Part shown: piece after piece, positions 5,416 to 6,140 of the stretch | How the letters are laid out: the number at the start of each line of letters is the position of its first letter | How positions within the stretch are numbered: position 1 is the first letter of the stretch | Notes under the pieces: generated by a model | The model's input: the letters and a program-made list of their open reading frames with translations, nothing else | Told to the model about the DNA's origin: nothing | Database searches by the model: none | Made by a program: the position numbers and the translations under genes | NCBI GenBank assembly: GCA_031254155.1 | Contig: JAIRVA010000243.1 | Span: 1 to 6,140 of the forward strand | DNA length: 6,140 nt | Direction: 5' to 3' | From: Propionibacteriaceae bacterium | GTDB taxonomy: Bacteria; Actinomycetota; Actinomycetes; Propionibacteriales; Propionibacteriaceae

Positions 5416-5484
5416 ACTATACCATTTCAGACCGCTGAACTATACCATTCCAGGTCTCTGAACTATACCGTTCCAGGAGCGCGG
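5416..5484 (-). repeat. Three tandem 23-bp direct repeats carrying -10 boxes before the ATPase gene
   Basis: Three units (5416-5438, 5439-5461, 5462-5484) share a 15-bp core. On the plus strand it reads ACTATACCATTTCAG, ACTATACCATTCCAG and ACTATACCGTTCCAG, followed by 8 variable bases. On the minus strand each core ends in TATAGT, five of six matches to a -10 box. The copy nearest the ATPase gene (5421-5416) is followed by AGCCAC and then the ATG at 5409, the leaderless geometry. Because the period is 23 bp, the next TATAGT lies exactly 17 bp upstream, in the -35 position. The third unit contains the last codons and TAG stop of the kinase-like gene. Confidence 0.85.
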
Positions 5485-6140
5485 AGAGAGGTGAGAGTGG
5501 CGGTGATGACGTCGAAGACGTGGGCGTCGACGGTGTCCCCGGCCTCGCGGAGCGCCAGGACCGCCGCGCCGGTCGTACCGTCTGACTGGGTGAGATAGTC
5601 CGTGGCTGGCAACGTGTCCGCACACGTGGCGGCGATGGTCTGGACCAGTCTGGGGTGGCGGGAGACGACGCCCCCGGCGAGGACCAACGGCCCGCGTACT
5701 CTCGCGTCAGCGACGGTCGCCAGGGTCGCCGCCAGCCCGCTCGCCGCTGCCGCGACGATACCCTGCGCGACCGGGTCGTCGTCGGCGAAGGCCAGGTGGG
5801 CGAAACGGGAGACCTCGACTGGGCGCAGCGCGTACACCTGCCGCAGCGCCGGAGCCATGACCCAGGGCCGGCCGAACTCGTCGCGCCGGCCATCCTCGGC
5901 CAACCCGAGGTCGGCTAAAACCCGCTCCGACAAGGCCGTTCGCGGCCCGCGCCCGTCGAGGCCGGCGAACGCCGCCCGGACCACCTGGTGGCCGATCCAG
6001 AACCCCGAGCCGACATCGCCGACGAGCCACCCGAGCCCGTCGGCGACCGCCGCGACCTCGCCACCCTCGATGCGGGCACCGGTCGCGCCCGTACCGGCCA
6101 CGAGCGCATAGCCGTCCAGCGCGGGCGTACCGGCGCAGTA
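5463..6140 (-). CDS. BadF/BadG-type N-acetylglucosamine-kinase-like protein, N-terminus beyond right edge
   Basis: The frame is open to the right edge, so 225 residues of the C-terminal part are visible; the in-frame GTG at 6101 is inside the protein, not its start. The ASKHA-fold signatures are present: the second phosphate-binding segment ALVAGTGATGARI near visible residues 12-24, then GWLVGDVGSGFWIG, the typical G-D-E-G-S-G-x-W-I-G block with V in place of E. Further on are LVLAGGVVSRHPRLVQTI (adenosine motif) and a closing GAAVLAL. Family knowledge: members phosphorylate N-acetylglucosamine or related amino sugars with ATP in the cytoplasm, feeding cell-wall recycling; other members are ATPases activating dehydratases. 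Without the N-terminus the substrate cannot be narrowed. The stop lies inside the repeat array, 53 bp before the ATPase start in the same direction, so readthrough transcription into the ATPase gene is possible. Confidence 0.88.
   Translation of the reverse strand, partial: YCAGTPALDGYALVAGTGATGARIEGGEVAAVADGLGWLVGDVGSGFWIGHQVVRAAFAGLDGRGPRTALSERVLADLGLAEDGRRDEFGRPWVMAPALRQVYALRPVEVSRFAHLAFADDDPVAQGIVAAAASGLAATLATVADARVRGPLVLAGGVVSRHPRLVQTIAATCADTLPATDYLTQSDGTTGAAVLALREAGDTVDAHVFDVITATLTSLRAPGTV

Noticed and set aside
5416..5484. The 23-bp repeats as a small CRISPR array
   Set aside because: The units are tandem, with only 8 variable bases between cores and no spacers of 30 bp or so; no cas genes are nearby, and one unit overlaps a coding end.

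Overview
The window is high-GC DNA with actinomycete traits: strong G/C preference at third codon positions, GTG starts, leaderless-looking starts, frequent GTAC/CGTAC words, and genes of actinobacterial type (a DUF559 'AbiEi-like' protein, an RHH/BrnT-like toxin-antitoxin pair, an AAA+DUF4143 ATPase). A Micromonospora-like genus is plausible, but the sequence alone does not prove it.

Layout, left to right. (1) 1-762, minus: a TrmH/SpoU-family RNA methyltransferase cut by the left edge. (2) 763-1010: intergenic region with the first copy of a ~140-bp structured repeat and a candidate promoter. (3) 1011-1919, plus: a DUF559 protein with a PD-(D/E)XK-like C-terminal domain. (4) 1920-2093: second copy of the repeat. 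(5) 2659-2094, minus: a toxin gene followed by its RHH antitoxin gene, with codon use unlike the neighbours. (6) 2660-2958: third copy of the repeat, then a 22-bp dyad over a possible -10 box. (7) 2959-4155, plus: a Bcr/CflA-type MFS exporter, whose end overlaps by 15 bp the end of (8) a minus-strand AAA+DUF4143 ATPase at 5409-4141. (9) 5410-5462, extending to about 5484: three 23-bp direct repeats in front of the ATPase gene. (10) 6140-5463, minus: a BadF/BadG-type N-acetylglucosamine-kinase-like protein cut by the right edge.

The left half reads as an accessory patch. Three same-orientation copies of one intergenic element separate single-purpose cassettes (nuclease-like protein, then toxin-antitoxin pair) lying between an RNA methyltransferase gene and an efflux pump gene. 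Three minus-strand genes (methyltransferase, toxin, ATPase) share one start architecture: a TANNNT -10 hexamer, exactly six bases, then the start codon. This is the geometry expected for leaderless transcripts. No single pathway links the genes. The strongest candidates for something undescribed are the three-armed intergenic repeat family and the 23-bp repeat array at the ATPase start.
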